A stretch of 64,000 bases of DNA from Opitutaceae bacterium. Lineage in GTDB: Bacteria > Verrucomicrobiota > Verrucomicrobiia > Opitutales > Opitutaceae. Positions 25,909-33,914 of the stretch are shown piece by piece. The translations under genes and the position numbers were made by a program. Where the stretch lies: positions 310,001 through 374,000 of the forward strand of contig JAEUHC010000013.1 in assembly GCA_016794785.1 (NCBI GenBank), written 5' to 3'. A model generated the notes under the pieces. The model had not been told where the DNA came from, searched no databases, and worked only from the letters and a program-made list of their open reading frames with translations. Numbering within the stretch: position 1 is the stretch's first letter; the number at the start of each line of letters is the position of its first letter.

Positions 25909-26484
25909 CTATCCCGGTTTTTCTTCGAGAAACGCGCCGAGAAGTCTCCATTTCTCCACCATGCCGACAACTCCCCTCCTAGCTTTCCTGACCTCTTCTT
26001 TTGCTAGGTCGTCGGTCGCGAAAAATGTGCTTTCCAAATAATCGAGAAAGCAAAGGCACCGTGGCACCACGAGATCCGTCACGGCAATTTTCACCTCATA
26101 TGATGCCTGTCCAAACTGAATCTCTCGATAGGTCATATGAGCAATTCGTTTATGCAGTTCAGGCAGGTCATCCCGATGCAACACCTCACCCAACTGAGTG
26201 AAGCCATCAAAATCGTAGGCGCGCAAATCGTCGTCCTTTTCGTCCTTTTCCGGTCTGGCTTTGAAGAACTCCGTCAACTTGCGAATCGCCATTAGTGACG
26301 CGAGGGCAGCCGCGTTGCGCTGCATCAAAAAACAGGTGGATGATTCTCCAATATCTTTGTCGTCCTTAATTCTTGGGCTGACGTCGACCCACCAGACATA
26401 CCAAGTGAACAAGCTGCCGATCTCGTGATAAAAGATCGAAATACCGCGACGTAGATTCTCCGAACTTGGGGCCTGTCGTGCCAT
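25909..26484 (-). CDS. Hypothetical protein, 191 residues, A+T-rich islet
   Basis: I do not recognise this protein. It is soluble, rich in Lys, Asp and Glu (FKARPEKDEKDDDL), has aromatic clusters (FTWYVWWVDVSPR) and no signal peptide. Its codon use is much less GC-rich than that of both neighbours, and it is placed between an oxidoreductase and a DUF1080 gene that otherwise form a natural pair. I infer a recent insertion. ATG 26484 has AGGA just upstream; a GTG at 26517 would add 11 residues and overlap the next gene's stop. A defence-island-like cargo role is possible but there is no direct evidence. Confidence 0.65.
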   Translation of the reverse strand: MARQAPSSENLRRGISIFYHEIGSLFTWYVWWVDVSPRIKDDKDIGESSTCFLMQRNAAALASLMAIRKLTEFFKARPEKDEKDDDLRAYDFDGFTQLGEVLHRDDLPELHKRIAHMTYREIQFGQASYEVKIAVTDLVVPRCLCFLDYLESTFFATDDLAKEEVRKARRGVVGMVEKWRLLGAFLEEKPG

Positions 26485-26513
26485 CTTCCTGTATATCGTG
26501 CCGCTCCCGCCCC

Positions 26514-27527
26514 TCACCTCACCACCGGCCGCAGCACCATGTTGCGATACGAGACGGCGCCGTGGTCGCCTTGGAGGTAGATCGGGCCGGGCTTCGACTC
26601 GTCACTCCACATCGCGCCGCCGGTGCAGCCGATCACGGGTTGGTTGTCGATGATCGTGGTGCCGTTGAGGACGACGGTGAGGTGGCGGTCCACGAGCGTG
26701 ATGTCCATCGTCTGCCACTCGCCGGCCGGTTTCTCGGCGGCGACGGACGGCGTGATGCGGCTGTAGAGCGCGCCCATGTTGTGCGAGTCGAGTTTCTTGC
26801 CGTGCGAGTCGTGCACCTGGATTTCGTAGATGCCGCGCAGATAGACGCCGCTGTTGCTGCCGGCGGGCACGTTGACCTCGAGCTTGAGGTTGAAGTCCTC
26901 GAATTCGCGTTCGGTGCGGAGATTCGCGGTGCGCTGGGCGGGCGTGCCGGGCGCGCGCGGCGGCGGACGGTTGGCGAGCGTGCCGCTCTCGACGGACCAC
27001 GCGCTTGCCAGGTTGGTCTCCTTGGCCTTCCAGCCGGAGAGGTCGCGGCCGTTGAAGAGCGCGATGGGCTCGCCGAACTTCACCTTGGCGAGGTCGGGCC
27101 GCGGCGGGAGCGGCTGGCTGCGCCGGGCGGTGAACTGCGCGGTGTCGTAGCCGGTGCCGTTGTTGCGCGGGTTGAGCTGCGTGAGCGTGAGGCGATCCGG
27201 GCCGTCGAGCTTGGCGGTGATGGCCTCGGTGAACTGCTGGGTGCGCACGGTCTTCCCGGCGGCGTCCTTGCGCTCGACGTTGCGCGTGCGCGTGAGGATC
27301 AGGGTGTCCTCGCTGACCACGACGCTCGAGACCGGGACGACGCTGCCGCCGCCCCAGAGGATGGAGCCGTCGAAGTAGCCCTTTTCCTTTTTGATTTCGA
27401 GCCAGCCAGCAGCGCCGCTCGGAATCGTGAGTTCCCAGCGGCCGAGGAAGGCCTCGTTGGGCGCGGCGAAGGCGGTGAAGGTGGTGAAAACGGAGAGCGT
27501 GAGCAGGGAACGGAGCGAGGTTTTCAT
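26514..27527 (-). CDS. DUF1080 family exported protein, copy 3
   Basis: This 337-residue protein has a signal peptide (1 to about 21, ending TAFA), an N-terminal beta domain of about 115 residues (FLGRWELTIPSGAAGWLEI) and a C-terminal DUF1080 domain (IALFNGRDLSGWKA, GSNSGVYLRGIYEIQVHDS, GPIYLQGDHGAVSYRNMVLRP). This two-domain form differs from copy 1. Relatives act on 3-keto-glycosides in the periplasm. It shares an orientation with the Gfo/Idh/MocA gene and is divergent from the propeller-cytochrome pair across a repeat-bearing spacer. ATG 27527 is set by the signal peptide. Confidence 0.89.
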   Translation of the reverse strand: MKTSLRSLLTLSVFTTFTAFAAPNEAFLGRWELTIPSGAAGWLEIKKEKGYFDGSILWGGGSVVPVSSVVVSEDTLILTRTRNVERKDAAGKTVRTQQFTEAITAKLDGPDRLTLTQLNPRNNGTGYDTAQFTARRSQPLPPRPDLAKVKFGEPIALFNGRDLSGWKAKETNLASAWSVESGTLANRPPPRAPGTPAQRTANLRTEREFEDFNLKLEVNVPAGSNSGVYLRGIYEIQVHDSHGKKLDSHNMGALYSRITPSVAAEKPAGEWQTMDITLVDRHLTVVLNGTTIIDNQPVIGCTGGAMWSDESKPGPIYLQGDHGAVSYRNMVLRPVVR

Positions 27528-27623
27528 GGGGAAGAGCAAGTCCGCCGACTGTGCGCAACGCCGCGCCGAAGACGAGCCGCAATGCGCTCCGGGGCAGTGG
27601 GTCAGTTTGCTTTTGATCGAAAC

Positions 27624-27675
27624 TGTGGGAGCGGGTTTAGCCCGCGACACGTCGGGGCATAAAGCCCCTCACACA
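27624..27675. repeat. Dual-hairpin palindromic element in a divergent spacer
   Basis: GCGGG-TTTAG-CCCGC (27631-27645) and GGGGC-ATAAA-GCCCC (27654-27668) lie side by side, bounded by TGTGGGA and TCACACA. The form is that of paired REP elements. It sits in the 218-base spacer between divergent genes, so it is not a simple terminator. Confidence 0.75.
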
Positions 27676-27745
27676 ACCCAGCTGGCCCATCACGCGCTCC
27701 GGGCTTGCCCGCGCGCGGAGCGGACACACGTTGGATCGCACCCCG

Positions 27746-28318
27746 ATGAAAACGCCCCGCCTCCTCCTCGCCTGCGCCGTAGCCTCATGCGCCGCCGCCC
27801 TCCGCGCCGAAGTGCAGATTGAGCGCGTGCTGCTGCCTGACGCCGCGCCGAGCAGCTTCGCCATCGGGCTGCCGGGCGGCATCGCGTTCTGCTTCGATCC
27901 GGTGCGCGGCGGGCTCAGCTACGCGTGGACCGGCGGGTTCGTCGATCTCGCGCCCGCGCGGCCGGGGATGGGGAAATTCATCGCGCCGGCGAAGCTCGGC
28001 GGCCCGGTCGTGCACCGCGAGACCGGCGCCGCGCCGCTGCGCCGCGGCGATCCGGCGCGGGTGCCGGCGGTCGTCTTTTCCGGCTACACGCTGCGCGGCG
28101 ACGCGATCGAGTTTCGCACCACGGTGGACGGCGTGCCGGTGCGCGAGGAAATCCGCGCGCGCGCCGATGGCGCCGCGCTCGTGCGGCGGATCTTCGTCGC
28201 CGGCGACACGGACGCGAAGTGGTGGCACGTCACGGACGGCCGCGTGGCGACCGAGCTGAAGCGCGACGCCGACGGCGCGTTTGTGATCGAGGTGCCGCTG
28301 ACCGGAGGCGCGAAATGA
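27746..28318 (+). CDS. Exported accessory protein coupled to propeller-cytochrome c
   Basis: This 190-residue exported protein has a signal peptide (1 to about 20, ending AALRA) and a single beta-rich domain (FAIGLPGGIAFCFDPVRGG, LSYAWTGGFVDLAPARPG, VVFSGYTLRGDAIEFRTTVDG). Similar segments occur fused to or beside membrane-bound dehydrogenase-like propellers in planctomycetes and Verrucomicrobiota (from memory of such proteins). Its TGA overlaps the next ATG by four bases (ATGA), so the two are translationally coupled and probably form one complex. The ATG at 27746 is preferred to a TTG at 27731. Confidence 0.75.
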   Translation: MKTPRLLLACAVASCAAALRAEVQIERVLLPDAAPSSFAIGLPGGIAFCFDPVRGGLSYAWTGGFVDLAPARPGMGKFIAPAKLGGPVVHRETGAAPLRRGDPARVPAVVFSGYTLRGDAIEFRTTVDGVPVREEIRARADGAALVRRIFVAGDTDAKWWHVTDGRVATELKRDADGAFVIEVPLTGGAK

Positions 28319-30153
28319 AACGCCTCCGCCTTTTTCCCGCCCTGCTCGCGCTCGCCGCGATCGCGCCGGCCGTGCGCGCGGGCTACCGCATCGAGAACGT
28401 CTCCTATCCCGCCGAGCTGCGCGGCGGCATCTCCGCCGTGGCGTTCACGCCGGCGGGCACGCTCGTCGTCGCGACGCGCCTCGGCGAAATCTGGATGCGC
28501 GCGCCGGCCACGGGCGCGTGGCGGCTTTTTGCCCGCGGGCTCGACGAGCCGCTGGGCCTCATCGCGGATTCCGAGCGGATGGTGCACGTGGCGCACAAAC
28601 CCGAAGTGCTGCGCGCGACCGACACGGACGGCGACGGCCGCGCCGACACCTTCGACGCGATCGGCGGGCAGTGGGGCCTGCAGGCCAACTACCACAGCTT
28701 TTTCTTCGGTCTGCGGCGCGATGCCGCGGGCAATCTCTACGGCTCGCCCTCGCTCGACTCCAACATCGACAAGCAGGCCGCCGCCCTGCCCGCGCGCGGC
28801 GTGCGCAACCTCACGCCCGTGCTCGAGCCCGCCGGCCACCGCTCGGAGACACCGTGGCGCGGCTGGGTCGTGCGGCTCACGCCGGACGGCAAGCTTGAAC
28901 CCTTTGCGAGCGGTTTCCGCCAGCCCAACGGCTTCGGCCTCAGCCCGGAGGGCGAGCTCTTCGTCACCGACAACCAGGGCGACTACAAACCCGCGACCGG
29001 CCTCTTGCACGTGGCGCGCGGCGATTTTCACGGCCACGTCGAGAGCCTGAAATGGGAGCCCGGCTTCGACGTGGCGACGCTCACCACCGAGGCCGCGTGG
29101 CGCCGCAGCAAGTCCCCCGCGGTCGTGTTTCCCCACGGGCCGATGGGCGTCTCACCCGGCGAGCCGGTCTGGGACACGAGCGGCGGCAAGTTCGGGCCCT
29201 TTGCCGGACAGGTGTTCACCGGCGACTACAGCCGCCTCGTGATCCGCAGCGCGCTCGAGCGCGTGGGCGGCACGTGGCAAGGCGCGTGTTTCCCCTTCCT
29301 CGGGCGCAACGACACGCCGGACTTCGTCGCCGGCGACAAGCTCAAGGCGGGCGCGACGCGCGCGGCCTTTGCGCCGGATGGCAGCCTCTACCTCGCCGCG
29401 ACCGGCGGCTGGGGCGCGGGCGAGGACGGGCTGCAACGCGTCGCGTGGGACGGCCGCGCGCCCGCTGAGATCCGGGACATTCGCCTGACCGACCGCGGGC
29501 TCGCGCTCGCCTTCACGCAACCGATGGACGCCGCCACGATCACGAACGGGGCCGCCTACGAAATCACGCGCTTCCGCTTCTACTACCACGTGAAATACGG
29601 GTCGCCGTGGGTGGACGAGGCGCGCGTCGCCGTGACCGAAGTGCGCGCCACGAGCGACGGCCGGGGCGCGGAGCTCGTGCTGGCGGACCTGCAGCCCGGC
29701 TTCGTTTACGAAGTCTCGGTGCCCACGCTGCGCACGCGCGGCGGCGAACCGCTGGCCAATCCGCTCGGCTACTACACCGCCAAGACCCTCCGCAACGGGG
29801 CGACCACGATCGGCGGCACGACACGGTTGCCGCGACCCGACGAGACCTCCCTCGGCGCCAAGGAGGCCATCGCGAGCGAGACCACCTCCGCGGCGATGAT
29901 CGCGGCGGGCGAGAAGACCTACCGCTTCTACTGCGTGGCCTGCCACCAGCCCGATGGCCGCGGCATCGCGGGCGGCGCGGCCAACTTTGTGGACGACAAG
30001 GCGCGTCTCGCGAAATCGGACACCGAGCTGCTCGCCCTGATCGAAAAGGGCAACGAGGCGAAGGCCATGCCGGCCTTCGGCGCGATTCTCAACGCGGCGC
30101 AGCGGCGCGCGGTGCTCGCCTACATCCGGGCGACCTTCGGGGAGAAAAAGTAG
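28315..30153 (+). CDS. Periplasmic beta-propeller/cytochrome c fusion (PQQ-sugar-dehydrogenase-like)
   Basis: This 612-residue exported protein has a signal peptide (1 to about 22, ending AVRAG), a six-bladed-propeller region of the soluble glucose/sorbosone dehydrogenase type (about 25-390), an Ig-like spacer and a C-terminal cytochrome c domain. The haem site is YCVACHQPDGRGIAGG and the axial Met is in KAMPAFGAILNAAQRR. Blade motifs include RQPNGFGLSPEGELFVTDNQG and RAAFAPDGSLYLAATGG (each seen in parts). Electrons from substrate oxidation could pass straight to the haem. Whether the propeller binds PQQ cannot be told by eye. It is coupled to the gene before it and converges with the cyclase-HDOD gene 21 bases away. 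Confidence 0.85.
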   Translation: MKRLRLFPALLALAAIAPAVRAGYRIENVSYPAELRGGISAVAFTPAGTLVVATRLGEIWMRAPATGAWRLFARGLDEPLGLIADSERMVHVAHKPEVLRATDTDGDGRADTFDAIGGQWGLQANYHSFFFGLRRDAAGNLYGSPSLDSNIDKQAAALPARGVRNLTPVLEPAGHRSETPWRGWVVRLTPDGKLEPFASGFRQPNGFGLSPEGELFVTDNQGDYKPATGLLHVARGDFHGHVESLKWEPGFDVATLTTEAAWRRSKSPAVVFPHGPMGVSPGEPVWDTSGGKFGPFAGQVFTGDYSRLVIRSALERVGGTWQGACFPFLGRNDTPDFVAGDKLKAGATRAAFAPDGSLYLAATGGWGAGEDGLQRVAWDGRAPAEIRDIRLTDRGLALAFTQPMDAATITNGAAYEITRFRFYYHVKYGSPWVDEARVAVTEVRATSDGRGAELVLADLQPGFVYEVSVPTLRTRGGEPLANPLGYYTAKTLRNGATTIGGTTRLPRPDETSLGAKEAIASETTSAAMIAAGEKTYRFYCVACHQPDGRGIAGGAANFVDDKARLAKSDTELLALIEKGNEAKAMPAFGAILNAAQRRAVLAYIRATFGEKK

Positions 30154-30174
30154 CGCGCGCCGGCCCGGCGCGGC

Positions 30175-31617
30175 TCACTGGACCGCGCTGACAAACGCAT
30201 CGATCTCGGAATTCGCGCGCGTGAGCTTGCCCAGGCATTCCAGCCAATCGGCGAGGTCGAGACCCAGGAGTTCGAGATGCGCGAGGCGCTCCGCCTCGCG
30301 CGCGGGCGCGAGCGGCGCCGGGGCTTCGGCGACCGCGTGCGCGGCCAGGTTCGCCAGGCCAATGAGGGCGCTAAAAACCGTCTCCTCGCCCGCGGCGGCC
30401 GGGGCATGGTGGTGCGCGATGGCGGCCACGTAGTGGGGCGGCAGGTTCCAACGCTGCGCGACCATCTCGCCGACCTCGGGATGCGTGAACTCCAGCAGCG
30501 TGCGCTCGGCCTCGAGGCTGCTCGCCCCGGCCGCGCGCTCCAGATCGATTACGCGCTGATAATCGGAGCCGGCTTGGACGGCGAAGATGAGTTTGCCGAT
30601 GTCGTGCAAAATGCCGGCGGTGAACGCCTCGTCCGGCCGGCGGCCCAGGCGCTCCGCGAGCAGCCGCGCCGCCGTGGCGGTGGTGACCGAGTGCCGCCAG
30701 AGCCCCCCGAGCTTGAGGCGATCCGAGCGCATGGCGTCGAACGCGCCCAAGCCGAGGATCATGCCCTGCACGTTGACGAATCCGAGCACGCCCACGGCCT
30801 CGGCGATCGTGCCGACGCGGCGGGCGAACCCGAAGTAGGCGGAGTTGGCCACGCGCAGAATCTTGGCCGAGATGGCCGGGTCGCGGCTGATCACACCCTG
30901 CACCGATTCGGCGTCGCTCGTGGGATCCTGCAACACCTCCATCGCCTGCATCACCACCGCGGGCAGCGTCGGAATGTCGAACAGCTCGCTCGGGTTGAAG
31001 CGCGTCCGCGACGACTCGCCCTGCTTGCCGGCGCCGGCCGGCTCGCCCCCGGAACCCAGCAAGTCCGCGGCGAGATCCGGATGCTTGAGCTGAAACACAT
31101 GGAGCGGCCGAGGCAGGTCACGCAGGCGATGCAGCCCCAGGTCCAGCAGGCTCACGCCTGGCGGCAGCGCCGTCTCCAGCAGGCTGGCGGTGGCCGCGCT
31201 GAGCAAGGTCTGGCCGCCCCGCGCCACCGCCAGCAGGCGAGCGCAGCGGTTGAGCGTGGTGCCGGAATAGTCGCCACGGCTGGCGTGCGCCGGCCCCGTA
31301 TGCAGCGCAATGCGGACGCGCAAGGGCGTGCTTGTGGGCCAGTTTTCCGCCAGGAGGCCGCGCTGCATCTCGCTCGCCGCGGCCACGGCGTCGGCCGGGC
31401 GCTCGAAGGTCGCGAAGAACGCGTCGCCCATGGTCTTGAACACCTGGCCGCCGTGGCCCGCGATGGCCGCGGAGAGGAGCTGATCGTGGCGCTGGAGCGC
31501 CGGGCGCATGCGCTCCGGCTCCTGCTCCCACAGCGCGGTGGAGCCCGCGATGTCGGTGAACACAAACGTGAGTGTCACCAGCGGGGCTTCCGCCGCGGTC
31601 TTGCCGGTCACCGCCAT
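30175..31617 (-). CDS. Class III nucleotidyl cyclase domain fused to HDOD domain
   Basis: This 480-residue cytoplasmic protein has an N-terminal adenylate/guanylate cyclase domain (about 13-185) and a C-terminal HDOD domain (about 210-420). Cyclase marks are FVFTDIAGSTALWEQ (metal Asp), VFKTMGDAFFATF (second Asp) and LNRCARLLAVARGGQ (Asn/Arg of the active site). The HDOD core is FDIPTLPAVVMQAM, VISRDPAISAKILRVANSAYFG and GILHDIGKLIF. A cyclic nucleotide may be made, or the domain may only bind nucleotide, and HDOD would relay the signal. ATG 31617 fits the domain edge. It stands alone on its strand with the cupin gene 82 bases upstream. Confidence 0.9.
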   Translation of the reverse strand: MAVTGKTAAEAPLVTLTFVFTDIAGSTALWEQEPERMRPALQRHDQLLSAAIAGHGGQVFKTMGDAFFATFERPADAVAAASEMQRGLLAENWPTSTPLRVRIALHTGPAHASRGDYSGTTLNRCARLLAVARGGQTLLSAATASLLETALPPGVSLLDLGLHRLRDLPRPLHVFQLKHPDLAADLLGSGGEPAGAGKQGESSRTRFNPSELFDIPTLPAVVMQAMEVLQDPTSDAESVQGVISRDPAISAKILRVANSAYFGFARRVGTIAEAVGVLGFVNVQGMILGLGAFDAMRSDRLKLGGLWRHSVTTATAARLLAERLGRRPDEAFTAGILHDIGKLIFAVQAGSDYQRVIDLERAAGASSLEAERTLLEFTHPEVGEMVAQRWNLPPHYVAAIAHHHAPAAAGEETVFSALIGLANLAAHAVAEAPAPLAPAREAERLAHLELLGLDLADWLECLGKLTRANSEIDAFVSAVQ

Positions 31618-31699
31618 GGCTTGCTCCTTTTCACCGGGGAAAATAATCCGTTGCGCCCCGCCTGAGGCTCGAAGCCGGCGGGGGCCGCGAAATCCGCGC

Positions 31700-32068
31700 T
31701 CAATCGAACCATTCGTCGTGCGGGTCGAAGGCGGGAATGGCCACGTTCACTATCCGGAATTTTCCGACGAGGCGGTGGCGGCAGCCGGGTTTGATGAAAA
31801 TCGACATCATCGGCTTGGCCGGGATGCGCTCGCCGTCGAGTTCCATGAAGCCTTCGCCCTCGAGCACCAGATAGATCTCGGTCATCTGCTTGTGATAGTG
31901 TGTGCGCGCATCGATCGAGATGTCGACGAGGTGGATGGTCGCGAGCTTGTTGTCCGGCGTGGCGAAGCCACGGCGCGAGTGGCCGCACGGGCAAGGCACG
32001 GCGGGCACCGTGTCGAGCTGCGTGATCATGTAGTTCCGGCCGATGGCGGGGGAAGTCGGGACGCTCAT
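31700..32068 (-). CDS. Cupin-domain protein
   Basis: This 122-residue single-cupin protein has the metal-site pattern THYHKQMTEIYLVLEGEG (two His and Glu) and a later PGCRHRLVG His. An N-terminal CPCGHSRRGF segment adds two cysteines, possibly a second metal site. The enzyme or sensor role is open: small cupins include dioxygenases, isomerases and sugar-binding proteins. ATG 32068 begins a typical length. It follows the three-module protein by 22 bases on the same strand, so the two are likely co-transcribed. Confidence 0.82.
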   Translation of the reverse strand: MSVPTSPAIGRNYMITQLDTVPAVPCPCGHSRRGFATPDNKLATIHLVDISIDARTHYHKQMTEIYLVLEGEGFMELDGERIPAKPMMSIFIKPGCRHRLVGKFRIVNVAIPAFDPHDEWFD

Positions 32069-32090
32069 GACGGGCAAGACGCGGACGCGG

Positions 32091-33761
32091 TTATTCGGAT
32101 TCCTTGCGGCGCCCGCGGCGCGGCTTGTCATCGCCGCCCTCCTCGTCGTCGGGCTTCTCGTCGTCGTCGGCAAACTTGGAGGCCTTGGCGTTGAGCCAGA
32201 GTTCGCCGCGGGAGTTCTTGTTGAGCCAGAGGATCTCCTCGCCGAGCGGGACGAAGACGGGCTTCTCGCGGGGCTTCTCGGGAACCTTCAGGCCGCTGGC
32301 GATGAGCGTCGCCAAAAATTCCTCGGGCGGGCGGCCCAGTTCCTCGGCGAGACGCTCGACCTTGCCGGCGACAGAGCCGGTGCGGGTCTCCTTCAGCAGC
32401 AGGCGCACGGCCGCCAGGGACCAGGCGCCGGTTTCACTCTTCTCCGGCTTCGGAGCGGAATCCTCGACCGGGGCAGCAGCCGGTGCCTCGGCCGGGGCTG
32501 TCGCATTGTCGGCGACAGACGTGGGAGCGGCTTCGGAGGCGGCGGGCACATCGGACGCCGGGGGAGCCGAGGCTTCGCCCTCGGCGGCCGAGGCGGAGGC
32601 GGCAGTCTCGCCCTGGCGTTTCTCCCTCCCGTTGATCCAGAGGCCGCCACGGGAGTCGAGGTTGAGCCACCAGAGTTCGTCTCCGAGTTCCAAGTAGGCG
32701 GGCTTGTCGCTCGCAGCCGCGGGGACGGACAGGCCGAGGGCGACGAAGGCTTCGCGCAGCGCGGCCTCGTTGGTGCGCAGGGCGCGGGCCAGGAAGGTGG
32801 TGCTGCCCGAGCCGCCGGGGCCGCGACGGTTGCGCCGCATGTGCGGGCGGATGCGTTCGAGCAACGCGGGGCCGGCGGGGAGCGGCTCCGGATTTTCGAC
32901 TTTGGCCTCCCGGTTTTCAGTTTCGGCAGGCGCGCCCTCGGCTGTGGCCTCCGTGGACGGCGGCTTTCCGTCGCCGGCTTCGGGCTTGCGGTCCGCGGAC
33001 TTCGGCTCCTCGGCGGGCAGCTCGACACGCGTGGCCTTGACGGCGCGGAAGACGGGGCGCGGTTTCTCCTTCGTGTTGATCCAGAGTTCGCCGCGGCGGT
33101 TGATGTTCAGCCAATAGAGGTCGCCGTCATATTCGAGATACTCGGGCTTGCTGTCCTCATCGGCCGGAAGGATGAAGCCGCACTCGACGAGCGCGCCCTT
33201 GAGGTCCTCCTCGTTCTGGTCCCATTTCTTGGCGAGGAAATCGACGCCGACCGACTGGCCCGGGCCGCGCTGGTTGCGGCGCATGTGGGGCTTGAGCGCC
33301 TCGAAGAAGGTGGGGAGTTCGTCCTCCTCGGCGGCGGTGAGCTTGTCCCACTCGTCGGCCTTCTCGTCGTCGTGGGCCTCGGGATCATCGTCGCGCGAGG
33401 TGTCGACGGGCTTGCGGAAGCCGTCGTCGGGCGCGGCTTTTTCCTCGATGAAGCCGGCGCTGCGGGGCTCCTCCACGGCCGGCGCAGTGCTGGCGGCGGC
33501 CTTGAACTTGGCCTCGAACTCGGCGCGGAGCCGGTCGGCCTCGACCTTGGCGGCGGCGGCGGCGGCGTCCTGCAGCGTCCAGTCGCGCTGCGTGGAGCGG
33601 CGGGCGAGGCCGGTGAACGCGAGGAAGTTGTCCGGCTGCGTGTGAAACTGGACGATCTCCCACTCTTCGCGGCCGAGATCGTTCAGAAATTTCTCCATCA
33701 TCGCGGGCGAGGCGAATCCGCCCTTCCCGCTGGTGATCATCTTATATTCCCAAAGTGACAT
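32091..33761 (-). CDS. DUF4177-like protein with three copies of an unnamed ~85-residue module
   Basis: This 556-residue cytoplasmic protein has no signal peptide. The N-terminus (about 1-60, LWEYKMITSGKGG, LNDLGREEWEIVQF) resembles DUF4177. Three modules follow, joined by acidic, Ala/Pro/Glu-rich linkers. The first two begin FFEALKPHMRRNQRGPG and LLERIRPHMRRNRRGPG, and all three end in a pattern like LYWLNINRRGELWIN, LWWLNLDSRGGLWING or ILWLNKNSRGELWLN. The third has lost the PHMRRN part. The middle of each looks like a small helical, winged-helix-like fold (FLAKKWDQNEEDLKGALVECGF). A highly charged tail ends the protein. I do not know a function; nucleic-acid or peptide binding is a guess. 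ATG 33761 is preferred to one at 33806. Confidence 0.82.
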   Translation of the reverse strand: MSLWEYKMITSGKGGFASPAMMEKFLNDLGREEWEIVQFHTQPDNFLAFTGLARRSTQRDWTLQDAAAAAAKVEADRLRAEFEAKFKAAASTAPAVEEPRSAGFIEEKAAPDDGFRKPVDTSRDDDPEAHDDEKADEWDKLTAAEEDELPTFFEALKPHMRRNQRGPGQSVGVDFLAKKWDQNEEDLKGALVECGFILPADEDSKPEYLEYDGDLYWLNINRRGELWINTKEKPRPVFRAVKATRVELPAEEPKSADRKPEAGDGKPPSTEATAEGAPAETENREAKVENPEPLPAGPALLERIRPHMRRNRRGPGGSGSTTFLARALRTNEAALREAFVALGLSVPAAASDKPAYLELGDELWWLNLDSRGGLWINGREKRQGETAASASAAEGEASAPPASDVPAASEAAPTSVADNATAPAEAPAAAPVEDSAPKPEKSETGAWSLAAVRLLLKETRTGSVAGKVERLAEELGRPPEEFLATLIASGLKVPEKPREKPVFVPLGEEILWLNKNSRGELWLNAKASKFADDDEKPDDEEGGDDKPRRGRRKESE

Positions 33762-33914
33762 AGTTGCTCCGCGCCCGGCGCGGAAGCCAACCCATCCCAA
33801 ATGCACCGGGCAATGCCGAGCCTAATCTCGCGTCCGCGCGGGCAAACCCGCCCAGGCAGGGGCGTGCGTTGACTTGAACGCGCGCCCGCCGGCAGACCCA
33901 CCCGTCACCGGCGC

